Shown: in pieces, positions 7,917-18,183 of the stretch | How the letters are laid out: each line of letters starts with the position of its first letter | Position numbering within the stretch: the stretch's first letter is position 1 | NCBI GenBank assembly: GCA_002709955.1 | Contig: PAQY01000002.1 | Coordinates: 480,448 to 544,447 of the forward strand | Source of the DNA: Rhodospirillaceae bacterium | GTDB taxonomy: Bacteria; Pseudomonadota; Alphaproteobacteria; UBA8366; Aestuariispiraceae | Reading direction: 5' to 3' | Length of the DNA: 64,000 nucleotides | Translations under genes and position numbers: made by a program | Notes under the pieces: model-generated | The model's database searches: none | What the model saw: only the letters and a program-made list of their open reading frames with translations | What the model was told of the DNA's origin: nothing

Positions 7917-9029
7917 ATGGACCACAGCCTTCCCTTGAGCACGGATATCCTGTTCCGCCCATTGACCTTGAATGGCTTGGAGCTGAAGAACCGGATCGTG
8001 ATGGCCCCGATGACGCGCAAGTTGAGCCCGAATGGGGTTCCTGGCGCGGCTGTGGCGGACTATTACCGTCGTCGCGCCGAAGGGGGCGTGGGGCTGATCA
8101 TAACGGAAGGCACCACAATCAATCGCCAGGCGGCGTCTAACGAGTCCGGCATTCCTAACTTCCATGACCCGGAAAGTCTGGAGGGATGGCGCAGAGTGGT
8201 TTCTGCCGTTCACGCTGAGGGCGGTCGGATTGCACCGCAATTGTGGCATCAGGGATTGGCGCGCCAGGCGGGCACGGGCCCGTATCCAGACGCTCACACA
8301 GAAGGGCCGTCTGCGACTGTGCCCGGCAGCAAGGCGATGACTGAGGTGGATATTGCCGACACAATCGATGCCTTTGCCACGGCAGCGGGCGCGGCCAAGG
8401 AGATTGGCTTTGATGCGGTGGAACTGCATGGCGCGCATGGCTATCTGATCGATGAATTCCTGTGGTCTGGCACGAATAAACGCACCGATGCCTATGGCGG
8501 CGATGCCGTCGCCCGCACGCGCTTTGCCACAGAAGTTATTGCCGCAGTGCGTTCGGCCTTGGGTCCGAATTTCCCCCTGATCTTCCGTTTCTCCCAATGG
8601 AAGGGTCAGGATTATGACGCCAGACTGGCCGAAACACCAAAGGAGCTTGAATCGCTCCTGACCCCCTTGGCCGATGCGGGCGTTGATGTGTTCCACGCCT
8701 CAACCCGTCGTTTCTGGCAATCTGAATTTGAAGGATCGGACCTGAACCTGGCCGGTTGGACCCGCAAGCTTACCGGCGTACCAACCATCAGTGTTGGCTC
8801 CGTCAGCCTGGGCGGGGAAGATTTCTTTGGCCAGATCCGGGGAAATTCCACCGGTGCCCCCATTGCCAGTCTGGACGACCTTGTCCAGCGGATGAGCGAC
8901 GACGAATTCGACCTGATCGCCGTCGGCCGCGCCCTGATCAGCAACCCCGACTGGGCCAATCTGGTCCAGACCGGCAACGCAGACCAACTGCGCCCCTTCG
9001 AAAAAGCAATGCTGGCGACATTGGACTGA
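7917..9029 (+). CDS. NADH:flavin oxidoreductase, Old Yellow Enzyme family
   Basis: 370 residues forming one FMN-binding TIM barrel. The N-terminus LFRPLTLNGLELKNRIVMAP is the usual first strand and loop, and ELHGAHGYLIDEFL near residue 175 holds the substrate-binding His and the barrel strand. The C-terminal phosphate-binding part includes DEFDLIAVGRALISNPDW. Such enzymes reduce activated C=C bonds of enones or nitro-compounds with NAD(P)H. The gene stands alone between the divergent exbB operon and tRNA-Ser, so the natural substrate is unknown. Confidence 0.92.
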   Translation: MDHSLPLSTDILFRPLTLNGLELKNRIVMAPMTRKLSPNGVPGAAVADYYRRRAEGGVGLIITEGTTINRQAASNESGIPNFHDPESLEGWRRVVSAVHAEGGRIAPQLWHQGLARQAGTGPYPDAHTEGPSATVPGSKAMTEVDIADTIDAFATAAGAAKEIGFDAVELHGAHGYLIDEFLWSGTNKRTDAYGGDAVARTRFATEVIAAVRSALGPNFPLIFRFSQWKGQDYDARLAETPKELESLLTPLADAGVDVFHASTRRFWQSEFEGSDLNLAGWTRKLTGVPTISVGSVSLGGEDFFGQIRGNSTGAPIASLDDLVQRMSDDEFDLIAVGRALISNPDWANLVQTGNADQLRPFEKAMLATLD

Positions 9030-9183
9030 TGTTGGGGGAGGGAATATGAGTATCGATACCGAACCATGTCTTGGGGTATCATCATGATTGGGAAAGATTA
9101 GAGAATGGAGGAGGGTGAGAGACGAAGTCTGAAGCCGAAGCCAAGCGAGTTGGGTTGGTGGGCGGCGACCCGCAAAAAAAATA

Positions 9184-9273
9184 TGGCGGACAGGGTGGGA
9201 TTCGAACCCACGGTACGGTTTCCCGCACGCTAGTTTTCAAGACTAGAGCCTTCAACCGCTCGGCCACCTGTCC
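9184..9273 (-). tRNA. tRNA-Ser (anticodon UGA)
   Basis: Read on the minus strand, a 7-bp acceptor stem GGACAGG/CCTGTCC closes the molecule, with discriminator G and an encoded CCA. The anticodon arm contains CTTGAAAA with anticodon TGA, reading UCA and other UCN codons. The T arm has GGTTCGAATCC. The long variable arm (about 20 nt) confirms a class II Ser tRNA. A run of eight A residues (9174-9181) lies just past the 3' end and gives a U tract on the transcript, so it probably aids termination. Confidence 0.96.
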
Positions 9274-9372
9274 GCTGTTCTGAGGGGTGAGCTGCCCATC
9301 AGGTGGCGGTGATTAGCATTATCGGGAGTGATCTATCAAGCCTGGATCACAGAAATTGTCACATTCTGTGCG

Positions 9373-10962
9373 CTACTGTGTCTGAATGGGCAGTTTCAGG
9401 TCTTCCAGGCTTTCGACGGGATCGCCAAAATAGGGGCCGCTGCACAATGCGCCGTCTATTTTTGACAACATCCGGGCAGCGGCGGATTCCAGGACGCCAT
9501 CAAAAACGATGGAGATATCATGTTCGGCACAGCGATTGACCATGCCTGCCAGCATGCCAAGGCCCCGCTTTAACTGGTCCAGATTGGTCACGAAGCTGGG
9601 ATCCAGCATGATATAGTCGGCGGGCAGGGATTTCAGTTTCTCTGCTGTCACCGCGCCGACATCCTTGCCATACAGGGCGATGGAAAATCCAGCCCGGCGC
9701 AGGATATTGAGCGCCTGAACCTTTTCCCAGGGAATCTGATCCAAACCTGACAAGCGCAGGACAACGCGGCGTTGCGGGGCCCGGCTTCGGAAATCCAACA
9801 GCATGCCGATCACATTGATATCCAGCAGCGAATGAATGGCGACATTCACCGCGACACTGATGGAATCAACATCCGGATGGGTCAGAATGTACCGGCACTG
9901 GGCAATATCGACCTGGGTCCGCAGGTCCACGTCATCATTGGTCAGCTTCAGAATCTCCGCAGCCCCCAAACCATCATCATCCAGATTGGCCCGGAATTCC
10001 GCGATCAGATGATGCACGGTCCAATTCGCGATATTACAGACCGGCACGAAAGCACAGGTCAAAACATCATCGGCCAGACACCGGTTCAGCAGCGTCATGC
10101 GGGTTTCCCGCAAATCCAGATAGGACGCCTGACTGTCCGCCAGGGTATCAAAGATGACGGAATCGATTCCTGTATCGGCAAATTGATCGACGGCATGTTC
10201 CAAGGCCGTGCGTATTGCATCCGTTTCCATCGTCTCTGCGTCCAAAGCCACCGTTGAGGTGCCAATAGCAAGAGCCATGCCTTCCGGATCGATGTCTTTG
10301 ACATAGGATTCGATTTCGGTGCGCAGACTGGATAAATCCGCATCGCGATTGTGGACCAGTCCATATTTTCCGCGATCCACGCGCCCCAGAGAATCGCCGC
10401 CCAGGCTTTCGGCCTTCAACCGGGATTCGATGCGATCGGTAAAACGGCGCATCCCTTCCGCATCCATGCCGGACAGGGATCCCAGGCGTCCCACATCACC
10501 GATATCGACAAATGTCATGTCGATGTCAGTCTCTTCCTGGGCGGCGCTGTTGATTGCCCGTTGCACCGCGCCAACAAAGCCGGTGCGCGAATTCTTGGAT
10601 TGGGGGCCATATTCCATGCGGGGGTCCTGCACGAAATTCAGCCGATAGAGGTCGTTAAAATTCTGGGGCTTTCCCGTTACTTCAAAGCCACTGACAGAGC
10701 CGGTTCGACCATCGCGCATGAAAAAAATGCTGGGCGGCATAAATTCCCGCAACGCCGCATGGACCAAAATCTCACTGACCGCGAATTGCGATTCCTCGGC
10801 GGCGTATTCAACAATGGAATGGCCTTCCAGGTCTTCCAGACTAGAGCCCAACCACCGATCTGCATTTCCCCGGGCCATCGATATGCGCCCGCTTTCATCG
10901 ATATAGGCCTGGAATGTTCGCCGTTCCGCATCGCTGTCGGTATGGTCTTCTTGGCCGCTCAT
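9373..10962 (-). CDS. degenerate PAS-GGDEF-EAL protein, probable c-di-GMP-related regulator without catalysis
   Basis: 529 residues, no signal peptide or membrane helix. An N-terminal PAS-like segment lies at about 15-120 (QAYIDESGRISMARGNADRW). A middle GGDEF-like segment at about 160-265 has GRVDRGKYGLV in place of GGDEF. The EAL-like C-terminal domain runs about 285-525. Several catalytic EAL positions are lost: no EAL tripeptide, DDFGTG reads YGKDVG, the Lys of the IKID strand is Met in DYIMLD, and the Glu of AEGVE reads FDGVLE. The Asn of VAVNVA and the terminal GPYFG remain. ATG at 10962 is chosen over a TTG at 11031. It may bind c-di-GMP or a partner protein. Confidence 0.78.
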   Translation of the reverse strand: MSGQEDHTDSDAERRTFQAYIDESGRISMARGNADRWLGSSLEDLEGHSIVEYAAEESQFAVSEILVHAALREFMPPSIFFMRDGRTGSVSGFEVTGKPQNFNDLYRLNFVQDPRMEYGPQSKNSRTGFVGAVQRAINSAAQEETDIDMTFVDIGDVGRLGSLSGMDAEGMRRFTDRIESRLKAESLGGDSLGRVDRGKYGLVHNRDADLSSLRTEIESYVKDIDPEGMALAIGTSTVALDAETMETDAIRTALEHAVDQFADTGIDSVIFDTLADSQASYLDLRETRMTLLNRCLADDVLTCAFVPVCNIANWTVHHLIAEFRANLDDDGLGAAEILKLTNDDVDLRTQVDIAQCRYILTHPDVDSISVAVNVAIHSLLDINVIGMLLDFRSRAPQRRVVLRLSGLDQIPWEKVQALNILRRAGFSIALYGKDVGAVTAEKLKSLPADYIMLDPSFVTNLDQLKRGLGMLAGMVNRCAEHDISIVFDGVLESAAARMLSKIDGALCSGPYFGDPVESLEDLKLPIQTQ

Positions 10963-11192
10963 CTGCGGGTGCTGTTCCTGTCGCTGTGATCGTGTTTGGA
11001 CACTGTGAGTTATACCAGCCTGCGGGGGCAATCAATTATCAATTGGCGATTCGTCGCATTTGGTAACCCCACAAAGCCGCATCAGTTCAGAAGATTCAAT
11101 AGTAACATGGCCTTGCGAGCGGGTCTTGCAGTTCCAATCTGCTATGCCGTATGCGTAACAGTCCCTAGAAATTATAGGCAGAAAAGCCAATC

Positions 11193-12431
11193 ATGAAAAA
11201 ATTTATCTCCATCGGATCGATTTCCCTGTTCCTGGGCCTGGGCGCTGTTGCCCCTGGCTTCGCTCAGGACACCGCGTCTTCGCAAAATGACACCGTCCCG
11301 GCAGAAACGGTCCCTTTCTCAGTCTGGCTGGAAGGGGTGAAGGCTGAAGGGCTGGCGCGCGGGCTTAAGCAATCGACCCTGGATGCGGCCCTGAATGGGA
11401 TTGCGCCGATTGAGCGCGTGCTGGAACTGGATAAACGTCAGCCGGAATTTACCCGGACATTCTGGGGATATCTGGATTCATTTATCACAGAAGACCGTAT
11501 TAAACGCGGCAAGAAGCTGTTGGTGACGCATGCAGATCTGCTGCAGCGTGTCGCCCGGCAATATGGTGTCCAGCCGCGGTTTCTGGTTTCCTTCTGGGGG
11601 ATGGAGACCAATTTCGGGGATTATACCGGCGGTTTCCCTGTGATCAGTTCTGTCGCGACCCTGGCCCATGATGACCGTCGGGCCGAATTTTTCCGGGCCG
11701 AGCTGTTTCATGCGCTGACCATCCTGGATCAGGGGCATATCGGTGTGAAGGATATGAACGGGTCCTGGGCAGGGGCCATGGGTCAGGTACAGTTCATGCC
11801 ATCAACCTTTACCGGCTATGCGGTCGATGGCAATGGTGACGGGCACAAGGATATCTGGACCAATCTGCCTGATATCTTTTCATCTGCTGCCAATTATCTG
11901 TCCGAAATCGGTTGGGATGACACGGAAACCTGGGGTCGGGAAGTCCGGTTGCCGGAGGGTTTTGATCTTGATCTGGTTGATCTGAAAGCACCGAAGCCGA
12001 TTTCCGAATGGCAGGCATTGGGCGTGCGGCGTGCCGATGGACGGGATCTGCCACAGGCGGATGTTGACGGAGCGATCGTGCTGCCGGCCGGGGTGAAGGG
12101 ACCTGCCTTCCTGGTCTATGGGAATTTCAATGCGATCATGACCTGGAATCGCTCTATCTATTACGCGCTGGCGGTTGGGTATTTGTCGGATCGGCTGGAC
12201 GGGAAGGGGCCGCTTGTGGCGCAGAAGCCTGCGGATGATGCGCCCCTATATCGCACGGACGTGCTGGACTTGCAGTATCTACTGACGGCAGCAGGGTTTG
12301 ATACCGGTAAGCCGGACGGCATGGTCGGGCCAATGACCCGCGCTGCGGTCAAGGCCTATCAAAAGGCCAATGGCCTGCCGCCAGACGGATATCCTACGCA
12401 GGATTTATTGTCGGACCTGCGGAAGCGATAG
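11193..12431 (+). CDS. mltB: lytic murein transglycosylase, MltB family
   Basis: 412 residues with a signal peptide (about 1-25, ending GFAQD). The SLT-2/MltB catalytic domain covers about 45-330; the catalytic Glu is in SFWGMETNFGDYTG (near residue 137), and GSWAGAMGQVQFMPST follows. A C-terminal peptidoglycan-binding domain (about 345-410) contains DGMVGPMTRAAVKAYQKANG. It cleaves the MurNAc-GlcNAc bond to give 1,6-anhydro products in the periplasm. Unlike E. coli MltB, it has no lipobox Cys, so it is soluble. It precedes rlpA by 14 bp. Confidence 0.93.
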   Translation: MKKFISIGSISLFLGLGAVAPGFAQDTASSQNDTVPAETVPFSVWLEGVKAEGLARGLKQSTLDAALNGIAPIERVLELDKRQPEFTRTFWGYLDSFITEDRIKRGKKLLVTHADLLQRVARQYGVQPRFLVSFWGMETNFGDYTGGFPVISSVATLAHDDRRAEFFRAELFHALTILDQGHIGVKDMNGSWAGAMGQVQFMPSTFTGYAVDGNGDGHKDIWTNLPDIFSSAANYLSEIGWDDTETWGREVRLPEGFDLDLVDLKAPKPISEWQALGVRRADGRDLPQADVDGAIVLPAGVKGPAFLVYGNFNAIMTWNRSIYYALAVGYLSDRLDGKGPLVAQKPADDAPLYRTDVLDLQYLLTAAGFDTGKPDGMVGPMTRAAVKAYQKANGLPPDGYPTQDLLSDLRKR

Positions 12432-12445
12432 GGGGAGACGAAAGC

Positions 12446-13516
12446 ATGTCGGATCATGGGGGCACCAGGATGTCACGGCTGTTAGGGGTAGGGCGCTTTG
12501 CGGGGCGCATTTCAGTGCTTGCCATCCTTCTGATTGGGCTTGGCGGATGTGCTGAAATGCAATTCCTGTCTGAGGCGTCAAAGCAGGTGAATGGAACTGT
12601 CACGCGCCCGCCCAGCGATCCTAATATGCCGGATCTGGGCAGTCGCTATAAGATTGGCAATCCCTATCAGGTTGGGGGGATCTGGTATTATCCCAAGGAA
12701 GATTTCACCTATACGGAGGAAGGGATCGCCTCCTGGTATGGGCCCGGATTTGATGGCAAGCCCACGGCCAACGGGGCCACCTTTTATGAAAACAGGGTGT
12801 CTGCCGCACACCGTACCCTGCCAATTCCTTCTATGGTGCGGGTGACGAACCTGGAAAACGGGCGCTCGATCAAGGTGATTGTGAATGATCGGGGGCCTTT
12901 TGCACACAGCCGTATTATTGATATGTCCCGCCGCGCCGCCCAACTGCTGGGGTTTGAGCGCAAGGGGACAACCCTGGTCCGTGTTGAAATGCTGGAGCAG
13001 GAAAGCCGTCAATTGGTGGCGATGCTGAATGGCGGCGGTGCCGTGGCAAACAACACCATGACCCCGATTGTGTCCAGTGGACCGGAATCTCCTACCCCGG
13101 CCGCAGCCCCAACCGCCCAGGTCAGTGGTGAGGATTTGGCCCCACCGCCAGGCGTTGCCGTATCAGAACCCAGTCAGGTTGCCAGTGCACCCCAGGCCCC
13201 CGCCGACCCGGGGGAACGTCCTGCAATTGTTGAACAATCCCTAGACAGCGGTACAGTGGAACAGATGCCGGTAGAGCCCAATCCGCATGTCTTTATTCAG
13301 GCCGGAGCCTTTGGTCAGTATGACAATGCCAATCGGGCGCGCTCCATGCTGGGCTATCTGGGGCCGGTCATTGTGGAAGAGATCACGCGGTCGGAAACGC
13401 CGTTGTTCCGGGTGCGGATCGGCCCCTTGGCAGATGATGACAGGCTGGAATCCTTGTTGGTTGCTGTTATTCAGGCAGGTTATACGGATGCGGCAATTGT
13501 CGTGCCGAAGAAATAG
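12446..13516 (+). CDS. rlpA: RlpA-type septal ring lytic transglycosylase lipoprotein
   Basis: 356 residues. A lipoprotein signal ends in LIGLGGC with the lipidated Cys at 35. The double-psi beta-barrel RlpA domain covers about 88-185: GIASWYGPGFDGKPTANGA and VNDRGPFAHSRIIDMS hold the conserved active residues. A Pro/Ala-rich linker leads to a C-terminal SPOR domain (about 280-352, FIQAGAFGQYDNANRA), which binds denuded septal glycan. It acts at the division septum. GGGGGAG just before the ATG at 12446 supports this start. It lies in a cell-wall cluster with mltB and the following carboxypeptidase gene. Confidence 0.93.
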   Translation: MSDHGGTRMSRLLGVGRFAGRISVLAILLIGLGGCAEMQFLSEASKQVNGTVTRPPSDPNMPDLGSRYKIGNPYQVGGIWYYPKEDFTYTEEGIASWYGPGFDGKPTANGATFYENRVSAAHRTLPIPSMVRVTNLENGRSIKVIVNDRGPFAHSRIIDMSRRAAQLLGFERKGTTLVRVEMLEQESRQLVAMLNGGGAVANNTMTPIVSSGPESPTPAAAPTAQVSGEDLAPPPGVAVSEPSQVASAPQAPADPGERPAIVEQSLDSGTVEQMPVEPNPHVFIQAGAFGQYDNANRARSMLGYLGPVIVEEITRSETPLFRVRIGPLADDDRLESLLVAVIQAGYTDAAIVVPKK

Positions 13517-13661
13517 ACGTTATTTTGTCTGGATCGTGCCTGGATTTTGCCTTTGTGCTTGGGCACACTAGGGGCATCGCCCATTTTAGGGGCCCGTAAA
13601 AGATCACGGGCAGCCCATGCCGATGTCAACAGCTTGCCGATTGTTAACCTTTGGAGGAATA

Positions 13662-14837
13662 ATGTTCTCGCGCCTCGCCAAAATATCATTCGCCGCGCTT
13701 TTTCTGTCTGTCGGGTTTCTGATTGGCATGTCGGTGCAGCCAAGCGCTGCACAAAGCAATGTCTATGAGCTTGATACCAAAGCCAAACAGATGATTTTGG
13801 TCGACTTCAAGACGGGCACAGTGCTGTCGGGCAAAAATGAAGACGAGGAAATGTATCCCTCCTCCATGACCAAGCTGATGACTGCCTATCTGGCCTTTGA
13901 ACAGCTGAAGAATGGGACCTTGTCTCTGGACGATACATTTTCTGTCAGCAAGAAGGCCTGGGAAACGGGCGGGTCCAAGATGTTCGTACGGGTCGATACA
14001 AGGGTGCGGGTCGAAGATCTGTTGCGGGGAATCATTGTTCAGTCCGGCAATGATGCAACGATTGTCATGGCGGAAGGTCTGTCGGGCAGTGAAGAAGCCT
14101 TTGCCCGCAAGATGACAGACAAGGCCCGCGAATTGGGCATGACGCATACGAATTTTAAAAATGCCAGTGGCCTGCCGGATCCAGAGCATTATACGACGGC
14201 GCGCGACCTGGCGACCCTGGCGGCCGCCTTGATCCGGAACTTCCCGGAATATTACCATTTCTATTCCGAGACGGAATTCACCTTTTCGGACATTACCCAA
14301 CAGAACCGAAACCCACTTCTGTATCGTGATGTCGGGGTGGATGGCTTGAAGACCGGCCATACGGAGGCTGCGGGCTATGGCCTGACGGCTTCTGCGGTGC
14401 GCAACGGACAGCGGTTGATTGTTGTCGTCAATGGATTGGAGTCCACCCGCGAACGGGCTCAGGAGCCAGAGCGTATTCTGGATTGGGGATTCCGTGAATT
14501 CGGCACATTCCCGTTATTCGCCGCCGGGGAAACTGTTGCTGATGCGACCGTCTGGCTGGGGACGGAAGCCCGCGTGCCCTTGATCGTGCAGGAGCCTGTG
14601 TCAATCGTGATGCGCCGTGCCGTGCGGGATCAGTTGCAGGTCACGCTGAAAACCCAGGAACCGATTGCCGCCCCGATTGAACCCGGCAGTGTGCAGGGCG
14701 AACTGGTGGTATCTGCACCCGGCCTGGACACGATCACCGTGCCTGTCGTCGCAGGGGAACCCGTTGAGCGTCTGGGATCGTTCGGACGGCTGCAATCGGC
14801 CGTTCAATATCTTGTGTTTGGTGAGTCCGGTCAGTGA
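13662..14837 (+). CDS. dacA: D-alanyl-D-alanine carboxypeptidase (PBP5/6 family)
   Basis: 391 residues with a signal peptide (about 1-31, SAAQ). The penicillin-binding motifs are complete: Ser68-x-x-Lys71 in PSSMTKLM, SGND near 128, and LKTGHTE near 231. A C-terminal PBP5-like beta domain follows (about 285-375). The terminal helix is short, so membrane attachment is weak or absent. It trims the terminal D-Ala of pentapeptide stems. The ATG at 13662 follows GGAGGA exactly; an upstream in-frame start would add 15 residues and spoil the signal peptide. Its 3' end overlaps tmk by 4 bp. Confidence 0.93.
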   Translation: MFSRLAKISFAALFLSVGFLIGMSVQPSAAQSNVYELDTKAKQMILVDFKTGTVLSGKNEDEEMYPSSMTKLMTAYLAFEQLKNGTLSLDDTFSVSKKAWETGGSKMFVRVDTRVRVEDLLRGIIVQSGNDATIVMAEGLSGSEEAFARKMTDKARELGMTHTNFKNASGLPDPEHYTTARDLATLAAALIRNFPEYYHFYSETEFTFSDITQQNRNPLLYRDVGVDGLKTGHTEAAGYGLTASAVRNGQRLIVVVNGLESTRERAQEPERILDWGFREFGTFPLFAAGETVADATVWLGTEARVPLIVQEPVSIVMRRAVRDQLQVTLKTQEPIAAPIEPGSVQGELVVSAPGLDTITVPVVAGEPVERLGSFGRLQSAVQYLVFGESGQ

Positions 14838-15493
14838 TAAATACGCCTGAGCCCTTACGTGGAAAATTCATTTCCCTGGAAGGCGGCGAGGGTGCGGGCA
14901 AGTCCACGCAATGTGAATTGCTGGTAAGCCATCTGCGCAAACGTGGATTGGAAGTCATCCAAACGCGAGAGCCCGGCGGAACCCCTGGGGCACAGGCGAT
15001 CCGCGAACTGGTCGTTTCTGGGGCTGGGGATCGATGGAATCCAATCAGTGAAGCATTATTGATGTATGCCGCCCGCCGGGATCATGTGACGCGATTGATT
15101 GAGCCTGCTTTGGCCTCTGGGGCATGGGTGGTTTGTGATCGCTTCACGGATTCGACCATGGCTTATCAGGGGTATACCAAGTCTTTGGGCCGTGATTGGG
15201 TGGAAACACTGGATGCGCTTGTTTTGGATGCGTTTCGGCCCGACCTGACCCTGCTGTTGGATATTGATGCCAATACCGGCCTGATGCGCGCGGGCAGTCG
15301 CGGCGGGCCGGATCGGTTTGAGAAGCTGGGCCTGGATTTTCATGTGGCACTGCGGGAGGCCTTTTTGGATATCGCACGCCTGGAACCAGATCGCATCGCG
15401 GTAATTCAAGCGGACCAGACCGTTGATGCCATTGCCCGGGATATTGAAATCGCGGTGTCTCATCGGTTGTTGTCCCAGGATCAGGCGTTATGA
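14834..15493 (+). CDS. tmk: thymidylate kinase
   Basis: 219 residues. The P-loop is LEGGEGAGKST near the N-terminus, the DRF motif is in VVCDRFTDSTMAYQG, and the LID region follows RAGSRGGPDRFEK. It converts dTMP to dTDP with ATP. The start codon GTG or ATG: the ATG of this frame begins at 14834 inside the dacA stop (ATGA overlap), and the gene overlaps holB by 4 bp, giving tight coupling in a DNA-synthesis operon. Length matches the bacterial family. Confidence 0.96.
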   Translation: MINTPEPLRGKFISLEGGEGAGKSTQCELLVSHLRKRGLEVIQTREPGGTPGAQAIRELVVSGAGDRWNPISEALLMYAARRDHVTRLIEPALASGAWVVCDRFTDSTMAYQGYTKSLGRDWVETLDALVLDAFRPDLTLLLDIDANTGLMRAGSRGGPDRFEKLGLDFHVALREAFLDIARLEPDRIAVIQADQTVDAIARDIEIAVSHRLLSQDQAL

Positions 15494-16587
15494 AAAAGCC
15501 GGTCGATGAGGATGAAATCGACCCCTATGCGCCGCGCCGAAATCCGGACCTGTTTGGGCATACAGACGCGGAAACCACGGTTGCGTCGGCTTGGGAGTCG
15601 GGGCGATTTCCCCATGCCTGGCTGGTTTGTGGGCCACAGGGGATCGGTAAGGCAACCCTGGCCTATCGCATGACTCGCTGGGTCCTGGCGGGCGGTGTTT
15701 CGGATCAGGGGGGCGGCATGTTTGGCGATGCGCCGCGCAGCCTGTATCTGCCGCCGGAAGCCGGTACCTTTCGCCGGGTCATTTCTGGGGGACACCCGGA
15801 CTTTCGCGCCCTGTCCCGGCCAGAGGGTAAGGCCAGCATCCCCGTCGACGATGTGCGCACAATTCTGAATTTCATCCATCAGACCCCGGCGGAGAGCGCC
15901 TGGAAAGCAATCGTCGTTGATAGTGCCGACGAATTAAATACGTCGGGTGCCAATGCGATCCTGAAGGTGCTAGAGGAACCGCCACCCCATACGATGTTTG
16001 TGCTGGTCAGCCATGCGCCAGGCCGGTTGTTGCCAACCATCCGGTCGCGGTGCCGTAAGCTGGTGCTGTCGCCATTAAGCGACGACATTATGATGAAATT
16101 GCTGGCCCAGCACGCACCGGAGGTTTCTGAGACCGATGCGCGTCTTTTGGTGCAATTGGGGGAGGGCAGCATTGGCACCGCCCTGGATTATGCCCAGGCG
16201 GGCGGCATTGACCTGTACCGCGCAGCGATGGTTCTGTTGTCCAATCCGGCGCAACCGGATGCCAAACAATTATATGGTCTGGCCGATATGTTGTCGGTCA
16301 AATCGGCGGAGCAGAGCTATAATGCCTTCCGCACAATGCTGGATTGGTGGATGAAGCGCGCGATCCGCGCCCAGGTCACGGGGGAGCGTCCGCCGGTCGT
16401 GCTGAAGGAAGAAGAAAGGGCCCTGGATCGCTGGGATGCGTTGGGCGGCCTTGAAACCTCGATGCAGCTATGGGAAAAGCTTACCGGCCTGCTTGCCCAA
16501 TCGGACAATCCGGCCAATCTGGATAAACGTCAGTTGATCGTATCCGCGTTCCTGGAAGTCCAGAAGGCGGCGGCTCAGCGGCACTGA
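15490..16587 (+). CDS. holB: DNA polymerase III subunit delta prime
   Basis: 365 residues, longer than E. coli HolB (334) but usual for alphaproteobacteria. The AAA+ fold starts with the P-loop-like [12 protein letters not shown] region (seen as [16 protein letters not shown]). The sensor and arginine-finger region follows with [16 protein letters not shown] and [17 protein letters not shown]. It is part of the clamp loader. It lies directly after tmk with a 4-bp overlap and is followed by metG, an order shared by many bacteria. Confidence 0.95.
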   Translation: MKKPVDEDEIDPYAPRRNPDLFGHTDAETTVASAWESGRFPHAWLVCGPQGIGKATLAYRMTRWVLAGGVSDQGGGMFGDAPRSLYLPPEAGTFRRVISGGHPDFRALSRPEGKASIPVDDVRTILNFIHQTPAESAWKAIVVDSADELNTSGANAILKVLEEPPPHTMFVLVSHAPGRLLPTIRSRCRKLVLSPLSDDIMMKLLAQHAPEVSETDARLLVQLGEGSIGTALDYAQAGGIDLYRAAMVLLSNPAQPDAKQLYGLADMLSVKSAEQSYNAFRTMLDWWMKRAIRAQVTGERPPVVLKEEERALDRWDALGGLETSMQLWEKLTGLLAQSDNPANLDKRQLIVSAFLEVQKAAAQRH

Positions 16588-16615
16588 TACTTTGGTGAGC
16601 CCGAACTGGATCAAT

Positions 16616-18178
16616 ATGACGCCCGACCCTAAGAAGACATTCTATATCACGACCGCGATTTCCTATGTGAATGGACCGCCCCATCTGGGCCATGCCTATG
16701 AGGCAATTTCCTGTGATGTGATCGCCCGGTTCAAGCGATTGGATGGCTATGACGTGATGTTCCTGACCGGCACGGACGAGCATGGTCAGAAGGTGGAAAA
16801 AACCGCCAAGGCCAAGGGGATCGATCCCATGGCCTTCAGCGACGGCATTTCCGCCCAGTTTCAGGCGATGGCGACAGAGCTGAATATCTCCAATGACGAC
16901 TTTATCCGCACGACCGAGCCCCGCCATTTCGCCAGCGTTCAGGAAATATGGAAACGCATCGCTGATAAGGGCGATATCTATCTGGATAAATATGCCGGTT
17001 GGTATTCTGTCCGGGACGAAGCCTATTTTGGCGAAGACGAGCTGACCAAGGGCGAGGGTGACAATAAAGGCAAATTCTTCGCCCCGTCCGGTGCCGAGGT
17101 GGAATGGGTGGAGGAAGAGTCCTATTTCTTCCGCCTGTCAGCCTATGGCGACAAGCTGCTGGCGCATTACGAAGCGAACCCGGATTTTATCCTGCCGCAT
17201 TATCGCCGCAACGAAGTGGTGAATTTCGTGAAACAGGGGCTGACAGATCTGTCCGTTTCGCGCACCAGTTTTAATTGGGGCATTCCGGTGCCGGGCGATG
17301 ACAAGCATATCATGTATGTCTGGCTGGATGCGCTTACCAATTATATCACCGCGACCGGTTTCCCGGATGAAACCACTGAAACCTATAAGAAATTCTGGCC
17401 CGCCGATATTCATGTCATCGGCAAGGATATCATGCGGTTCCACACGATCTATTGGCCCGCCTTCCTGATGTCCGCAGACCTGCCTCTGCCCAAGCGGGTG
17501 TTCGGTCATGGCTTTTTGAATATCGAAGGCCAGAAGATGTCCAAATCCTTGGGCAATGTCATCACGCCCCAGGCCATTGTCGGTGAATTCGGGCTGGATC
17601 AGGTGCGCTATTTCCTGATGCGCGAAGTGCCCTATGGCAATGATGGGTCGTTTTCCAAGGAAAGCATGGTCAACCGTATCAATTCCGATCTGGCAAATGA
17701 TCTGGGCAATCTGGGACAGCGGGTTCTGTCCATGATCGCCAAGAATTGCGATGGCAAAGTCCCAACACCCGGCCCGTTCACGCCGGAAGATGAGGTCCTG
17801 ATGGCTGCGGCCAGCCAGGCCCTGGTCGACATGCGCATCCAGATGGATGCCCAGGCCATCCATAAGATGCTGGAGGCAATTTGGAAGGTTGTGGGCGATG
17901 CCAACCGCTATGTGGATGCCCAGGCCCCCTGGACCCTGAAAAAGACCGATTTCGCCCGCATGGAAACGGTGCTGTATGTGCTGGCCGATGTTATCCGTGT
18001 GCTGGGCATTTATGTGCAATGTGTCGTGCCGGCTTCTGCTCAGATCTTGCTGGGGCAGTTGGCTGTCCCCATGGATCAGCGCAGTTTCGCTGATACCGAG
18101 ACACGTCTGGTACCGGGAACTGCTTTGCCAACCCCATCGCCCGTATTCCCACGCTATGTAGAAGCAGAGGAGGCGTAA
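16616..18178 (+). CDS. metG: methionyl-tRNA synthetase
   Basis: 520 residues. The class I signatures are visible: HLGH in [12 protein letters not shown] near residue 20 and KMSKS in [11 protein letters not shown] near 304. The anticodon-binding helical domain follows (about 370-510). There is no C-terminal EMAP-like tRNA-binding domain, so this is the short form, expected to act without the dimerisation module. An ATG at 16616 is preferred to a TTG at 16592, which has no better ribosome-binding site. It is in the operon with holB and the TatD-type gene. Confidence 0.96.
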   Translation: MTPDPKKTFYITTAISYVNGPPHLGHAYEAISCDVIARFKRLDGYDVMFLTGTDEHGQKVEKTAKAKGIDPMAFSDGISAQFQAMATELNISNDDFIRTTEPRHFASVQEIWKRIADKGDIYLDKYAGWYSVRDEAYFGEDELTKGEGDNKGKFFAPSGAEVEWVEEESYFFRLSAYGDKLLAHYEANPDFILPHYRRNEVVNFVKQGLTDLSVSRTSFNWGIPVPGDDKHIMYVWLDALTNYITATGFPDETTETYKKFWPADIHVIGKDIMRFHTIYWPAFLMSADLPLPKRVFGHGFLNIEGQKMSKSLGNVITPQAIVGEFGLDQVRYFLMREVPYGNDGSFSKESMVNRINSDLANDLGNLGQRVLSMIAKNCDGKVPTPGPFTPEDEVLMAAASQALVDMRIQMDAQAIHKMLEAIWKVVGDANRYVDAQAPWTLKKTDFARMETVLYVLADVIRVLGIYVQCVVPASAQILLGQLAVPMDQRSFADTETRLVPGTALPTPSPVFPRYVEAEEA

Positions 18179-18183
18179 GCCCG

